A DNA stretch of 6,007 nt from Dehalococcoidia bacterium (GTDB lineage Bacteria; Chloroflexota; Dehalococcoidia; UBA2979), in assembly GCA_004297315.1 (NCBI GenBank), contig SCTU01000163.1, positions 1 to 6,007 on the forward strand. The letters run 5' to 3'. The translations under genes and the position numbers were made by a program. Shown here piece after piece: positions 1-6,007 of this stretch (the stretch's first letter is position 1; each line of letters begins with the position of its first letter). The notes below the pieces were generated by a model. The model ran no database searches and was not told where the DNA came from. It saw only the letters and a list, made by a program, of their open reading frames with translations.

Positions 1-915
1 AGCGCCCCGGGCGCCAAGGTCGACTTCGCCGCGACGCCCGGCCCGAACTGGAAGCGACGCGACCCGATCGCGCCCGCGGCGCCGGCCGGCACAACGCACC
101 GGCTGACGCTCGACGCGGTGGAGTCCGTCGTCGAAGTCGCGCCAGGCGTGACGCAGGAACTGTGGACGTTCAACGGCCAGGCGCCCGGCCCCGTACTGCG
201 CGGCAAGGTCGGCGATACGTTCGAGATCACGCTGGTGAACAAGGGCAAACTCGGTCACTCGATCGACTTCCACGCCAGCAAGGTCGCCTGGAACGACGAG
301 ATGCGGACGATCAAGCCGGGCGAGAGCCTCGTCTACAAGTTCGAGGCGAAGCACTCCGGGATTTTCATGTACCACTGCGGCACAGCGCCCGCTCTGCACC
401 ACATCGGCAACGGCATGTTCGGGGCGATCATCATCGACCCGCCGGGCCTGCCCGCCGTGGATCAGGAGTTCTTCTTCGTGCAGTCGGAGTACTACACCGG
501 CCCGCTCGGCCAGCCGGGAGACCTGACGAAGATGCAGAACGAGGCGTGGGACGCAGTGGTCTTCAACGGCTACGTGAACCAGTACCTGCACCAGCCGATC
601 CGCATCGAGCCCGGCAAGCGCTACCGCGCCTGGGTGCTGGACGCGGGCCCGTCCGAGAACTCCTCGTTCCACGTGGTCGGGACGATCTTCGACACCATGT
701 ACAAGGAGGGCGCCTACACGCTCCGGCCCGGTGACGCCCGGGGCGGCGCGCAGGCCCTCGACCTGCAACCGGCACAGGGCGGCTTCGTGGAGTTCTCGAT
801 GGACGAGCCTGGCCTCTACCCCATCGTGACGCACAAGTTCGCGAACGTCGGCAAGGGCGCGCTGGGCCTGTTCCAGGCGGGCGAGGTGCCCGCGGCGGGC
901 GGCGCTGCCCACTAA
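1..915 (+). CDS. NirK-like two-domain copper oxidase / nitrite reductase family protein (5' partial)
   Basis: The frame is open from base 1 to the TAA at 913-915, giving 304 visible residues with no start in the window. A GTG at 118 is in frame, but coding continues upstream of it, so I do not take it as the start. Two cupredoxin domains follow each other (about residues 50-150 and 155-300). In domain 1, HSIDFH (86-91), YHC (124-126) and HHIGNGM (133-139) supply type 1 copper ligands His86, Cys126, His134 and Met139, type 2 ligands His91 and His125, and an active-site Asp89. In domain 2, FHVVG gives His224 (the NirK catalytic-His position) and VTHKF gives His278 (third type 2 ligand). These correspond to the known NirK pattern. 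The family acts outside the cytoplasm, reducing nitrite to NO or oxidising substrates with O2; which one applies here cannot be read from sequence. Residues 1-35 may be a linker or the end of an extra N-terminal domain. The C-terminus is a short Gly/Ala-rich tail. Confidence 0.85.
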   Translation, partial: SAPGAKVDFAATPGPNWKRRDPIAPAAPAGTTHRLTLDAVESVVEVAPGVTQELWTFNGQAPGPVLRGKVGDTFEITLVNKGKLGHSIDFHASKVAWNDEMRTIKPGESLVYKFEAKHSGIFMYHCGTAPALHHIGNGMFGAIIIDPPGLPAVDQEFFFVQSEYYTGPLGQPGDLTKMQNEAWDAVVFNGYVNQYLHQPIRIEPGKRYRAWVLDAGPSENSSFHVVGTIFDTMYKEGAYTLRPGDARGGAQALDLQPAQGGFVEFSMDEPGLYPIVTHKFANVGKGALGLFQAGEVPAAGGAAH

Positions 916-929
916 CGAAGCCCGCGCAG

Positions 930-965
930 AGGCGGCCGGCGGGGAGAGGACCTCGCCGGCCGCCT
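930..965. terminator. Hairpin between convergent genes, probable bidirectional terminator
   Basis: Bases 931-941 (GGCGGCCGGCG) are perfectly complementary to 954-964, and the pairing extends to 930-944 with 951-965 on the plus-strand RNA with one G-U wobble, leaving a 6-nt loop (945-950). The hairpin lies between the stop of the copper oxidase (915) and the stop of the minus-strand reductase (977). No T-tract follows on either strand, so it is not a textbook intrinsic terminator. Position and stem strength still point to transcript end or 3'-end protection for one or both genes. Confidence 0.55.
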
Positions 966-976
966 GCGGGACGGTC

Positions 977-2173
977 CTAGGCGGGCAACGGGTGCCGGCG
1001 TCGAAGCACGACCCGCGCGAGCGACGCCAGGCCTCGGACCGCGGCGTCCCCCAGACGGGTCCCCCAGGTGTGAGGACGGGCAACGCGCCCCGCGTCCATC
1101 AACGCCGCTACCGCCCACCACACTCGCTCAGATCGCCCGGCGACCGCGAGCAGTGGCCCCGGCCAGGCGTGGAGGATGTCGGCGAGGTAGCCGGCACGTT
1201 CGAGGTCCGGCCAGAGTTCGCGGTGCATGACGTCCTGGTACTCGGAAAGGTCGGCCGCCGCGCCGGTGAGGTAGCGGTGGACGATCGGGGCGAGGACGTG
1301 TCCGGATTGGACGGCGCCGTACATCCCCTCACCCAGGAGCGGCTCCACCAGGCCAGCCGCGTCGCCTACCAGCGCGACCCCGCCACGGGCCACGGCCATC
1401 CCGCTCCGCTGTAACGGCAACTGGTGGCCCACCTCGTCGCGCAAGGCGCGCGGATCCCACCCGTAGGAGCGGACGTAGGCGTCCAGGGTGTCGCGCAGTT
1501 TCGGGCCGGTGTGCGCCCAGCCGCCCACACCAATGTTGATGTGGTCCTCTTTCGGGAAAAGCCAACCATACCCGCCGGGGATCAGCGCGACGTCGATCGC
1601 AACGTGACCGCGCAACCAGTCCGGGATGCCGTCCGGACACGGCAGGTTCCCCTCGAGTGCCACGCCGTGAGTGAGCGGACGGTCGAGCCCAACGGACCGC
1701 CCAACGACGCCGTTCGCGCCGTCCGCTCCCACCACCACGCGCGCGGTGTGGGAGACGGGCCGGCGTTCCTCGTCCACAGTGCGCACGTCGTACGTGCCGT
1801 CCGGACGTGCTTCGACCGAACGGACGACCTGCCGTTCGACAAACTCGACACCGGCCTCGACAGCCCGGTCAACGAGGAAGGCGTCGAGGCGTCGACGTTG
1901 CGTCATGTAGAGGACAGGCACGCCAACTTCGCGCGTGACCGTCCCGGTGCGCGGACTTCCGAGGATGACACCCGTGGCGATGTGCTCGACGACCGGCGAG
2001 AGGTCAAAGGGGAGCAGCCCCATCGTCTTCGCCGAGACGCCGCCGCCGCAGGCCTTGTCGCGCGGGAAGTCGGCGCGGTCGAGCAGCAATACACGATGGC
2101 CAAGTTGGGCGATCTCGCGTGAAGCGGTGGAGCCGGCCGGGCCCGCCCCAACCACGATCACGTCAACGTCCAT
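977..2173 (-). CDS. Geranylgeranyl reductase family FAD-dependent oxidoreductase
   Basis: This is a 398-residue flavoprotein of the p-hydroxybenzoate-hydroxylase fold. An N-terminal Rossmann motif GAGPAG (residues 9-14) binds the FAD ADP moiety. CGGGVS (42-47) is the cysteine-glycine motif typical of geranylgeranyl reductases. VVGADGANGVVGR (147-159) is the DG motif, and ALVGDAAGLVEPLLGEG (267-283) is the second FAD-binding GD motif. GYGWLFPK (201-208) followed by GVG (215-217) matches the family's substrate-side YxWxFPK...GxG signature. Members saturate isoprenoid double bonds in chlorophyll side chains, archaeal lipids or menaquinone tails; the substrate here is not deducible, and a menaquinone or other polyprenyl role is a guess. 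The length is normal for the family. The ATG at 2173 is chosen because AGGAGG precedes it by 5 nt. The gene is transcribed alone, divergently from the ABC operon and convergently to the copper oxidase. One rare TTA codon encodes Leu254 (1412-1414). Confidence 0.9.
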   Translation of the reverse strand: MDVDVIVVGAGPAGSTASREIAQLGHRVLLLDRADFPRDKACGGGVSAKTMGLLPFDLSPVVEHIATGVILGSPRTGTVTREVGVPVLYMTQRRRLDAFLVDRAVEAGVEFVERQVVRSVEARPDGTYDVRTVDEERRPVSHTARVVVGADGANGVVGRSVGLDRPLTHGVALEGNLPCPDGIPDWLRGHVAIDVALIPGGYGWLFPKEDHINIGVGGWAHTGPKLRDTLDAYVRSYGWDPRALRDEVGHQLPLQRSGMAVARGGVALVGDAAGLVEPLLGEGMYGAVQSGHVLAPIVHRYLTGAAADLSEYQDVMHRELWPDLERAGYLADILHAWPGPLLAVAGRSERVWWAVAALMDAGRVARPHTWGTRLGDAAVRGLASLARVVLRRRHPLPA

Positions 2174-2178
2174 CGTGG

Positions 2179-2184
2179 CCTCCT
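2179..2184 (-). promoter_or_regulatory. Ribosome binding site of the GGR-family reductase
   Basis: The minus strand reads AGGAGG here, a full Shine-Dalgarno match, with 5 nt to the ATG at 2173-2171. It fixes the start codon of the reductase. Confidence 0.8.
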
Positions 2185-2308
2185 GTCTGACTCGGAGCCG
2201 GCCTGCACAGCAGTCTAGTGGTTCTATGAACGATCCACCTGACCTTCGTCCCGCAAGAAGGTGACCCTCGTCCGCCCGCTGGATCGCGCAGGACGAGACA
2301 ATGAGGGC
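2185..2308. promoter_or_regulatory. Divergent promoter region between the reductase and ABC exporter operon
   Basis: This non-coding stretch separates two divergent genes and should hold both promoters. The least GC-rich patch is about 2212-2232. It holds TAGACT on the minus strand (2217-2212) and TATGAA on the plus strand (2225-2230), each four of six matches to the bacterial -10 consensus, but I find no convincing -35 element for either. GTTCTATGAAC (2221-2231) is a perfect 4-3-4 dyad overlapping the plus-strand candidate. Nearer the ABC gene, GACAAT (2297-2302) is another weak -10-like match. Promoter positions are therefore tentative; only the existence of a divergent control region is well supported. 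Confidence 0.45.
2240..2273. repeat. 12-bp imperfect direct repeat spaced 22 bp, with overlapping inverted repeat
   Basis: TGACCTTCGTCC at 2240-2251 recurs as TGACCCTCGTCC at 2262-2273, with a single mismatch and start-to-start distance 22 bp, about two helical turns. ACCTTC (2242-2247) is also complementary to GAAGGT (2257-2262), forming a 6-bp stem with a 9-nt loop. Both lie upstream of the chosen ABC ATPase start, in the expected 5' leader or promoter. They could be operator half-sites on one face of the helix, or chance in GC-rich DNA. Confidence 0.35.
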
Positions 2309-2314
2309 AGGAGG
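2309..2314 (+). promoter_or_regulatory. Ribosome binding site deciding the ABC ATPase start
   Basis: AGGAGG lies 6 nt before ATG 2321-2323. An in-frame GTG at 2261 would add 20 residues, but it has only a weak purine stretch in front and the added residues do not look like the family. The site argues for translation beginning at 2321. Confidence 0.8.
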
Positions 2315-2320
2315 CCCGAC

Positions 2321-3301
2321 ATGAGCCTGCCGTCGGCCACCGGGATGACAGCGGACGTCGCGGTCGCCGCCGACGCCACCACGCCAGGCCGGCCGCCCGC
2401 CTTAGAATTGCGCGGCCTCACGAAGCGTTACGGGACGCTGACCGCCGTCTCGTCGGTGAGCCTCTCGGTCGCTGCGGGCGAGATCCTCGGACTGCTGGGC
2501 CCGAACGGCAGCGGGAAATCGACCACGCTGAACCTCGTCATGGGGTTCATCAAGCCCACCGCCGGCGAGGTGATCATCCACGGCCACTCGCTACGCACCG
2601 CGCCGCGCGCCGCCCTTCAGGACGTCGGCGGTCTGGTGGAGGGCAGCGCCTTCTACCCGTACCTCTCGGGTCGCCTCAATCTCCAGATGCTCGCCCGTCT
2701 CCGCGGGCTCCCCGCGTCCCGAGCGGACGAAGTCCTCGAACTGGTCGGTATGCTCCACGCCGCCGAGCGGACGTTCGGCGACTACTCGCAGGGGATGCGC
2801 CAGCGCCTCGGCGTTGCCGGCGCACTCATGCACCGGCCGCGCCTCATCGTGCTTGACGAGCCGACCAGCGGCCTCGACCCCGCCGGCACGCGTGAGATGC
2901 GCGCGTTGCTGCCACGGGTCGCCGCGGAGGGCACCACCGTGGTGCTGGCGAGCCACCTGCTGACGGAGGTCGAGCAGGTCTGTACGCGCGTCGCCATCAT
3001 GCAGGCCGGCACAATCCTCACCACGGGCGCGGTCGAGGACCTGCTCCACCAGCGTCCGCGCTGGCGTGTCCGTCTCGCCCCCGACGCACGCCCGCGCGCC
3101 GCGGAATTGCTTCGCGTCCTCCCCGGCGTCCGCTCCGTGGAGGCGGCCGAGGACGACCTCCTCGTCGAGGCGGAGACAGACGGAGAGTCGCTGAACCGGG
3201 CGCTGTTCGCGGCCGGGTTGGTGGCGAGCGAACTCGAACCCTTGGTCCCGTCGCTGGAGTCGGTTTTTATCGAGCTGACAGAACGGACACCCGCCCCATG
3301 A
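2321..3301 (+). CDS. ABC transporter ATP-binding protein, BcrA/DrrA type
   Basis: This 326-residue cytoplasmic ATPase energises the adjacent ABC-2 permease. After a poorly conserved Ala-rich N-terminus (1-26), the nucleotide-binding domain carries Walker A GPNGSGKST (60-68), signature YSQGM (155-159), Walker B LIVLDE (175-180), the D-loop SGLD (183-186) and switch His212. The Q-loop region reads VGGLVEGSAFYPYLSG (102-117) and lacks the usual glutamine, as is common in bacitracin-type exporters. Residues about 245-320 form the accessory C-terminal domain of this subfamily. Start 2321 is supported by AGGAGG 6 nt upstream. The stop overlaps the permease start as ATGA, so the two are almost certainly co-translated. 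Family members export antibiotics, lipids or other hydrophobic compounds, or serve in maturation pathways; the substrate here is unknown. Leu28 is encoded by a rare TTA codon (2402-2404). Confidence 0.92.
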   Translation: MSLPSATGMTADVAVAADATTPGRPPALELRGLTKRYGTLTAVSSVSLSVAAGEILGLLGPNGSGKSTTLNLVMGFIKPTAGEVIIHGHSLRTAPRAALQDVGGLVEGSAFYPYLSGRLNLQMLARLRGLPASRADEVLELVGMLHAAERTFGDYSQGMRQRLGVAGALMHRPRLIVLDEPTSGLDPAGTREMRALLPRVAAEGTTVVLASHLLTEVEQVCTRVAIMQAGTILTTGAVEDLLHQRPRWRVRLAPDARPRAAELLRVLPGVRSVEAAEDDLLVEAETDGESLNRALFAAGLVASELEPLVPSLESVFIELTERTPAP

Positions 3302-4170
3302 CGGCGCTCATCGCCATCGAGTTCACGAAGATCGTCCACCGCCGCCTGAACCAGATCACGTTCGCGGTGACCCTGGCGTTGCTCGTCGTCATATACGTGC
3401 TGCTCTGGATGACCAGTGACGTGATCACGGAGGCCGGCGTCGGCGGCACGGCCGGCACCACGCTCCGTTCCACGCTCTACCTGAAGGAGACCGTCCCCTT
3501 CGCGATGCTGATGCTGTACACGGTTGGCTTTGCGGCCGGGATCGTGGTGATCGGCTCCAACGTGGGGTCGGAGTACGGTTGGAACACCGTCCGCAGCGTC
3601 ACCGCGGCGGAGCCGCGCCGCTGGCGCGTCCTCCTGGCCAAACTCCTGGCGCTTTGGGGCCTCGTGGTGGCTGCGCTCATACTGGGACTTGCCGTGATGC
3701 TCACCACGAGCACCATCATCACGCTGGTTGCCGGCGAGTTCGACCTCTCATTCGTGGACGCCGAATACCTCCGCGAGTCCACCTACTCGTTCCTGCGTGT
3801 AATCGTCGCCACGGCGCCGTACTTCTCTCTCGCGGTCCTGCTCGCGACGGTCGGGAAGTCCGCGACGGCGGGGATTGCGCTCGCGTTCGGCGTGGGTTTC
3901 CTTGAGGGCATCCTGAGCGGCCTGATGACGCTCGCGGGCGGCTGGGTGGACGAGATCCCACAGTTCTTTCTGGACGCCAATGCGGACACCCTCGGCGTCG
4001 CCAGCGGCGGCCAGCTCGGGGAGATGTTCGGCAGCGGTTCAGCCTTCGGGCAGGCGTTCGAGCGCCCCAGCGTCCCGCACGCGATCGTCGTCCTCCTCTG
4101 TTGGACCGCGGTCTTCCTCGGCGGTTCCTTCTGGGCGTTCCACCGCCAGGACCTCGAGTACCAGGGTTGA
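3298..4170 (+). CDS. ABC-2 family transporter permease (BcrB-like)
   Basis: This is a 290-residue integral membrane protein and the partner of the upstream ATPase, with which it shares ATGA at 3298-3301. There is no clear Shine-Dalgarno site, which fits translational coupling. Hydrophobic segments fall at about residues 20-38, 67-87, 114-136, 164-184, 190-212 and 260-281, giving the six helices expected of ABC-2 permeases. The stretch SEYGWNTVRSV (91-101) followed by the basic RRWRVLLAKLLAL (107-119) resembles the cytoplasmic coupling region after helix 2 in this family, which contacts the ATPase. A long polar loop (about 213-258), rich in Gly, Ser and acidic residues, precedes the last helix. 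With one ATPase and one permease the complex would be a dimer of each. The transported substrate cannot be inferred; no peptide-synthesis or resistance gene is visible in the window. Confidence 0.88.
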   Translation: MTALIAIEFTKIVHRRLNQITFAVTLALLVVIYVLLWMTSDVITEAGVGGTAGTTLRSTLYLKETVPFAMLMLYTVGFAAGIVVIGSNVGSEYGWNTVRSVTAAEPRRWRVLLAKLLALWGLVVAALILGLAVMLTTSTIITLVAGEFDLSFVDAEYLRESTYSFLRVIVATAPYFSLAVLLATVGKSATAGIALAFGVGFLEGILSGLMTLAGGWVDEIPQFFLDANADTLGVASGGQLGEMFGSGSAFGQAFERPSVPHAIVVLLCWTAVFLGGSFWAFHRQDLEYQG

Positions 4171-4186
4171 TCGCCGCACGCGGCCG

Positions 4187-4213
4187 TCGACGCCGCGGCC
4201 GAGGTACTACGAT
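4187..4213 (+). promoter_or_regulatory. Candidate promoter giving a leaderless moeA transcript
   Basis: TACGAT (4208-4213) matches the -10 consensus at four of six positions, including the key A at position 2 and final T. TCGACG (4187-4192) matches the -35 consensus at four of six, with a shortish 15-bp spacer. The A of the moeA ATG lies 7 nt after the last base of the -10, where transcription would begin. The 49-bp gap also holds a GC-rich 6-bp hairpin (4179-4184 with 4192-4197, 7-nt loop, no T-tract) that overlaps the -35. The promoter call is inference from spacing. Confidence 0.35.
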
Positions 4214-4219
4214 CGCGGC

Positions 4220-5614
4220 ATGGCCGACGCCCACGACGCACTGAGCTACTCCGCGACGAAGACGGGCGAACGCGACATCCTGCCTGCGGGGATGATGAGC
4301 GTGGAGGAAGCCCGTGCGCGCATCCTCGACGCGATCGAGGTGTTGCCCGGCGTCGAGACGCCGCTCCTCGACGCGCTCGGGCTCGTGCTCGCCGAGGATG
4401 TCCGCGCGGCGTTCAACATTCCGCCGCTCGCCAACACCGGGATGGACGGCTACGCCGTCCGCAGCGAGGACACCGCAGGCGCCACCTATGAGACGCCTCG
4501 GACACTCCGCGTGACGGGCTACCTCGCCGCCGGGACCGTCTTCGAGGGCCGCGTAGGACCGGGCGAGGCAGTCCGGATCATGACCGGCGCGCCGATCCCC
4601 GATGAGGCCGACACGGTCGTCCCCTTCGAGGAGACCGACGAGTACGACTGGACGACGCGCGAGTCGGCCCGTCGCGCGGGCGAATGGCAGCAGGCGCCGC
4701 GCGACGCCGTCCGGATCGACGTCGCCGCGAAGCCGGGCGCGAACATCCGCCCCGCCGGCGAGGACGTCCGCGCGGGCGAACTCGTCCTGCCACGCGGGAC
4801 GGTGCTCGGCGCAGCGCAGGTCGGCGTGCTCGCCTCGCTCGGCCTCGCGCGCGTGGCCGCGCATCGACGCCCGGTCGTCGCGATCCTCTCGACCGGCGAC
4901 GAACTGGTGCGCCCGGGTGAACCGCTCACACCCGGCAAGATCTACGACGCCAACGCCTTCAGCCTTGCCGCGCAGGTGCGCGCGTTCGGCGCGGAGGCGC
5001 GCGTCCTCGATGTCGCGCGCGACACCGTCGAGGCACTCACCGCGCGGATCCGCGAGGGCCTCGCAGGTGCCGATCTGCTCGTGACCAGCGCCGGCGTCTC
5101 TCGCGGTGACTTCGACGTCGTGAAGACGGTCCTGGCACAGGAAGGCGAGGTCGACTTCTGGACGGTGCGTATGAAGCCGGGCAAGCCGCTTGCCTTCGGC
5201 GCCTTCCGCGGCCCGGAGGGGCGGCGGATCCCCCACCTCGGCCTCCCCGGCAACCCCGTGAGCGCGATGGTCACGTTCGAGCTCTTCGGCCGCGCCGCCC
5301 TCTTCAAGATGGCGGGGCGCCTCCAGCACGACGCCGAGGCTTGGCAACGGCCTCGCGTCCGCGCCGTGGCTCTCGACCGCATCCGCAACACCGACGGCCG
5401 GCGCTTCTACGCGCGCGGCGTCGCCGAACAGACGCCCGAGGGCTGGACCGTGCGCCTCACCGGCCCGCAGGGCTCCGGCGTCCTCACCTCGATGGCGCTG
5501 GCAAACGCCTACGCGGTCTGCCCCGAGGACGTCGAGGAAATCCCGGTGGGGACAGAGTGCGAGGTCATCCTCGTCGACCGCGAGATGCCGGTCCCGCCGC
5601 CGTCGCGCGGATGA
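4220..5614 (+). CDS. moeA: Molybdopterin molybdenumtransferase MoeA
   Basis: This 464-residue cytoplasmic enzyme inserts molybdate into adenylylated molybdopterin, releasing AMP, late in molybdenum cofactor synthesis. Family landmarks appear in order: NTGMDGYAV (72-80), MTGAPIP (121-127), ANIRPAGEDV (174-183), STGDEL (224-229), AGVSRGDFDVV (291-301), MKPGKPLAFG (318-327) and GLPGNPVSAM (341-350). The C-terminal beta-barrel domain IV follows from about 375. Residues 138-160 form an extra charged stretch relative to my recollection of E. coli MoeA. Start choice is the weak point: ATG 4220 has no Shine-Dalgarno site but sits 7 nt after a -10-like TACGAT. The tandem ATGs at 4292 and 4295 would begin right at the conserved SVEEA helix, and they too lack a clear ribosome site. 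The gene lies 49 bp after the permease and overlaps the MobB-like gene by ATGA, so it pairs functionally with the latter. Confidence 0.93.
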   Translation: MADAHDALSYSATKTGERDILPAGMMSVEEARARILDAIEVLPGVETPLLDALGLVLAEDVRAAFNIPPLANTGMDGYAVRSEDTAGATYETPRTLRVTGYLAAGTVFEGRVGPGEAVRIMTGAPIPDEADTVVPFEETDEYDWTTRESARRAGEWQQAPRDAVRIDVAAKPGANIRPAGEDVRAGELVLPRGTVLGAAQVGVLASLGLARVAAHRRPVVAILSTGDELVRPGEPLTPGKIYDANAFSLAAQVRAFGAEARVLDVARDTVEALTARIREGLAGADLLVTSAGVSRGDFDVVKTVLAQEGEVDFWTVRMKPGKPLAFGAFRGPEGRRIPHLGLPGNPVSAMVTFELFGRAALFKMAGRLQHDAEAWQRPRVRAVALDRIRNTDGRRFYARGVAEQTPEGWTVRLTGPQGSGVLTSMALANAYAVCPEDVEEIPVGTECEVILVDREMPVPPPSRG

Positions 5615-6007
5615 CCGCCGAGCCGCTTGCACGCCTCGTGCAGATCGCCGGCGCTCCCGGCTCGGGGAAATCGCTGCTCATCACCGCGCTGACCGAGGCG
5701 TTCCGGGCACGTGGCATCCGCATCGCCTCCGCGGAGCGCCGGCCGGACGGGGTCACCGCCTTCGTGCTCTCGAACGGCGGCCGTGCCACCCTCGAGAGCG
5801 AACAGCCGCTCAACCGGCTCCCCCAGATCCTCCGCTCGCTCGACCCGTCGGCGCGCCTCCTGTTCGCAGAGGGCTACGCGGCCAGCGCGGACGGCATTCT
5901 CGTCCCGACAGTCGAGGTGCTGATGTGGGGCGTCGGGCCGGCGACGCCCGCGGCGGCGCTCGTGGCGACGGTGGACGGCGCGGCGTTGCTGCGAGAGTTC
6001 CAGCGCT
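5611..6007 (+). CDS. MobB-like P-loop NTPase, molybdenum cofactor biosynthesis (3' partial)
   Basis: ATG 5611 overlaps the moeA stop (ATGA), and the frame stays open for 132 codons to the window edge. The N-terminus has a beta strand, LVQIAG, leading into a Walker A motif, GAPGSGKS (residues 14-21). A helix (LLITALTEAFRARG, 22-35) and a second strand (IRIASAE) follow. Further on, a hydrophobic strand ending in EGY and then PTVEV resembles the EGF/Y...PKIEV region of MobB, the GTP-binding helper of molybdopterin guanine dinucleotide synthesis. The position directly behind moeA supports this. The histidine-rich segment that canonical MobB carries after the second strand is replaced here by ERRPDG, so it is diverged. 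Other small P-loop ATPases or kinases remain possible. No Shine-Dalgarno site is seen, so translation is probably coupled to moeA. Confidence 0.65.
   Translation, partial: MTAEPLARLVQIAGAPGSGKSLLITALTEAFRARGIRIASAERRPDGVTAFVLSNGGRATLESEQPLNRLPQILRSLDPSARLLFAEGYAASADGILVPTVEVLMWGVGPATPAAALVATVDGAALLREFQR

Noticed and set aside
162..734. A 190-codon frame overlapping the copper oxidase in another frame
   Set aside because: The product is Arg-rich and low in hydrophobic structure, a typical frame-shifted shadow, while the other frame carries the copper ligands.
1424..2122. A 232-codon plus-strand open frame opposite the GGR-family reductase
   Set aside because: The reductase on the other strand carries all family motifs; this frame shows none and has no ribosome site.
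2261..2320. GTG at 2261 as the ABC ATPase start
   Set aside because: A full AGGAGG sits in front of the ATG at 2321, the 20 extra residues are not family-like, and the segment holds one copy of the direct repeat.
1412..2404. Rare TTA codons in the reductase (1412-1414) and the ABC ATPase (2402-2404) as bldA-type control
   Set aside because: TTA-based control is known for Streptomyces, and nothing here shows the window is from that group; two scattered codons are weak evidence.
3980..4219. Upstream extension of the moeA frame into the permease gene
   Set aside because: It overlaps the permease in another frame and its Ser/Arg-rich translation has no MoeA similarity; the first plausible start is 4220.
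3719..5632. A 637-codon open frame on the minus strand antisense to the permease end and moeA
   Set aside because: It is antisense to well-supported moeA motifs, its product is Arg/Ala/Gly-rich with no recognisable domain, and long antisense frames are expected in GC-rich codon-biased DNA.

Overview
The window is a very GC-rich bacterial segment, densely coded, with only 50-150 bp between most genes. I see six protein genes, two of them cut by the window edges, and no RNA genes, CRISPR array, insertion sequence or phage gene. The protein flavour (a NirK-like copper protein, a geranylgeranyl-reductase-family flavoprotein, a BcrA-type ABC exporter, MoeA plus a MobB-like NTPase) and the base composition suggest a high-GC Chloroflexota (Thermomicrobia-like) or Actinomycetota genome. 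That placement is inference; there is no marker gene here to settle it.

Layout. Bases 1-915 (+) hold the 3' part of a two-cupredoxin copper enzyme related to copper nitrite reductase, whose start lies upstream of the window. It converges on a minus-strand FAD-dependent reductase (977-2173). The 61-bp gap between the two stops is largely filled by a strong GC hairpin that probably ends transcription. The reductase diverges from a two-gene ABC exporter operon (ATPase 2321-3301, permease 3298-4170, overlapping by ATGA). The 147-bp divergent region carries good Shine-Dalgarno sites for both first genes, a small dyad and a 12-bp near-perfect direct repeat spaced by 22 bp. After a 49-bp gap comes a molybdenum cofactor pair: moeA (4220-5614), and a MobB-like P-loop NTPase that overlaps it by ATGA (5611 to beyond the window end).

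How the genes fit together. The ABC pair forms one complete half-transporter system (cytoplasmic ATPase plus a six-helix permease). MoeA inserts molybdenum into molybdopterin, and the MobB-like protein would assist the following nucleotide-attachment step, so these two form a coherent unit. The copper enzyme, the flavoprotein and the exporter have no evident shared pathway. No undescribed system stands out. The points most worth a second look are the diverged MobB-like protein, the apparently leaderless start of moeA, the repeat and dyad in the divergent promoter region, and the fully preserved NirK-type copper and catalytic residues in the first gene.
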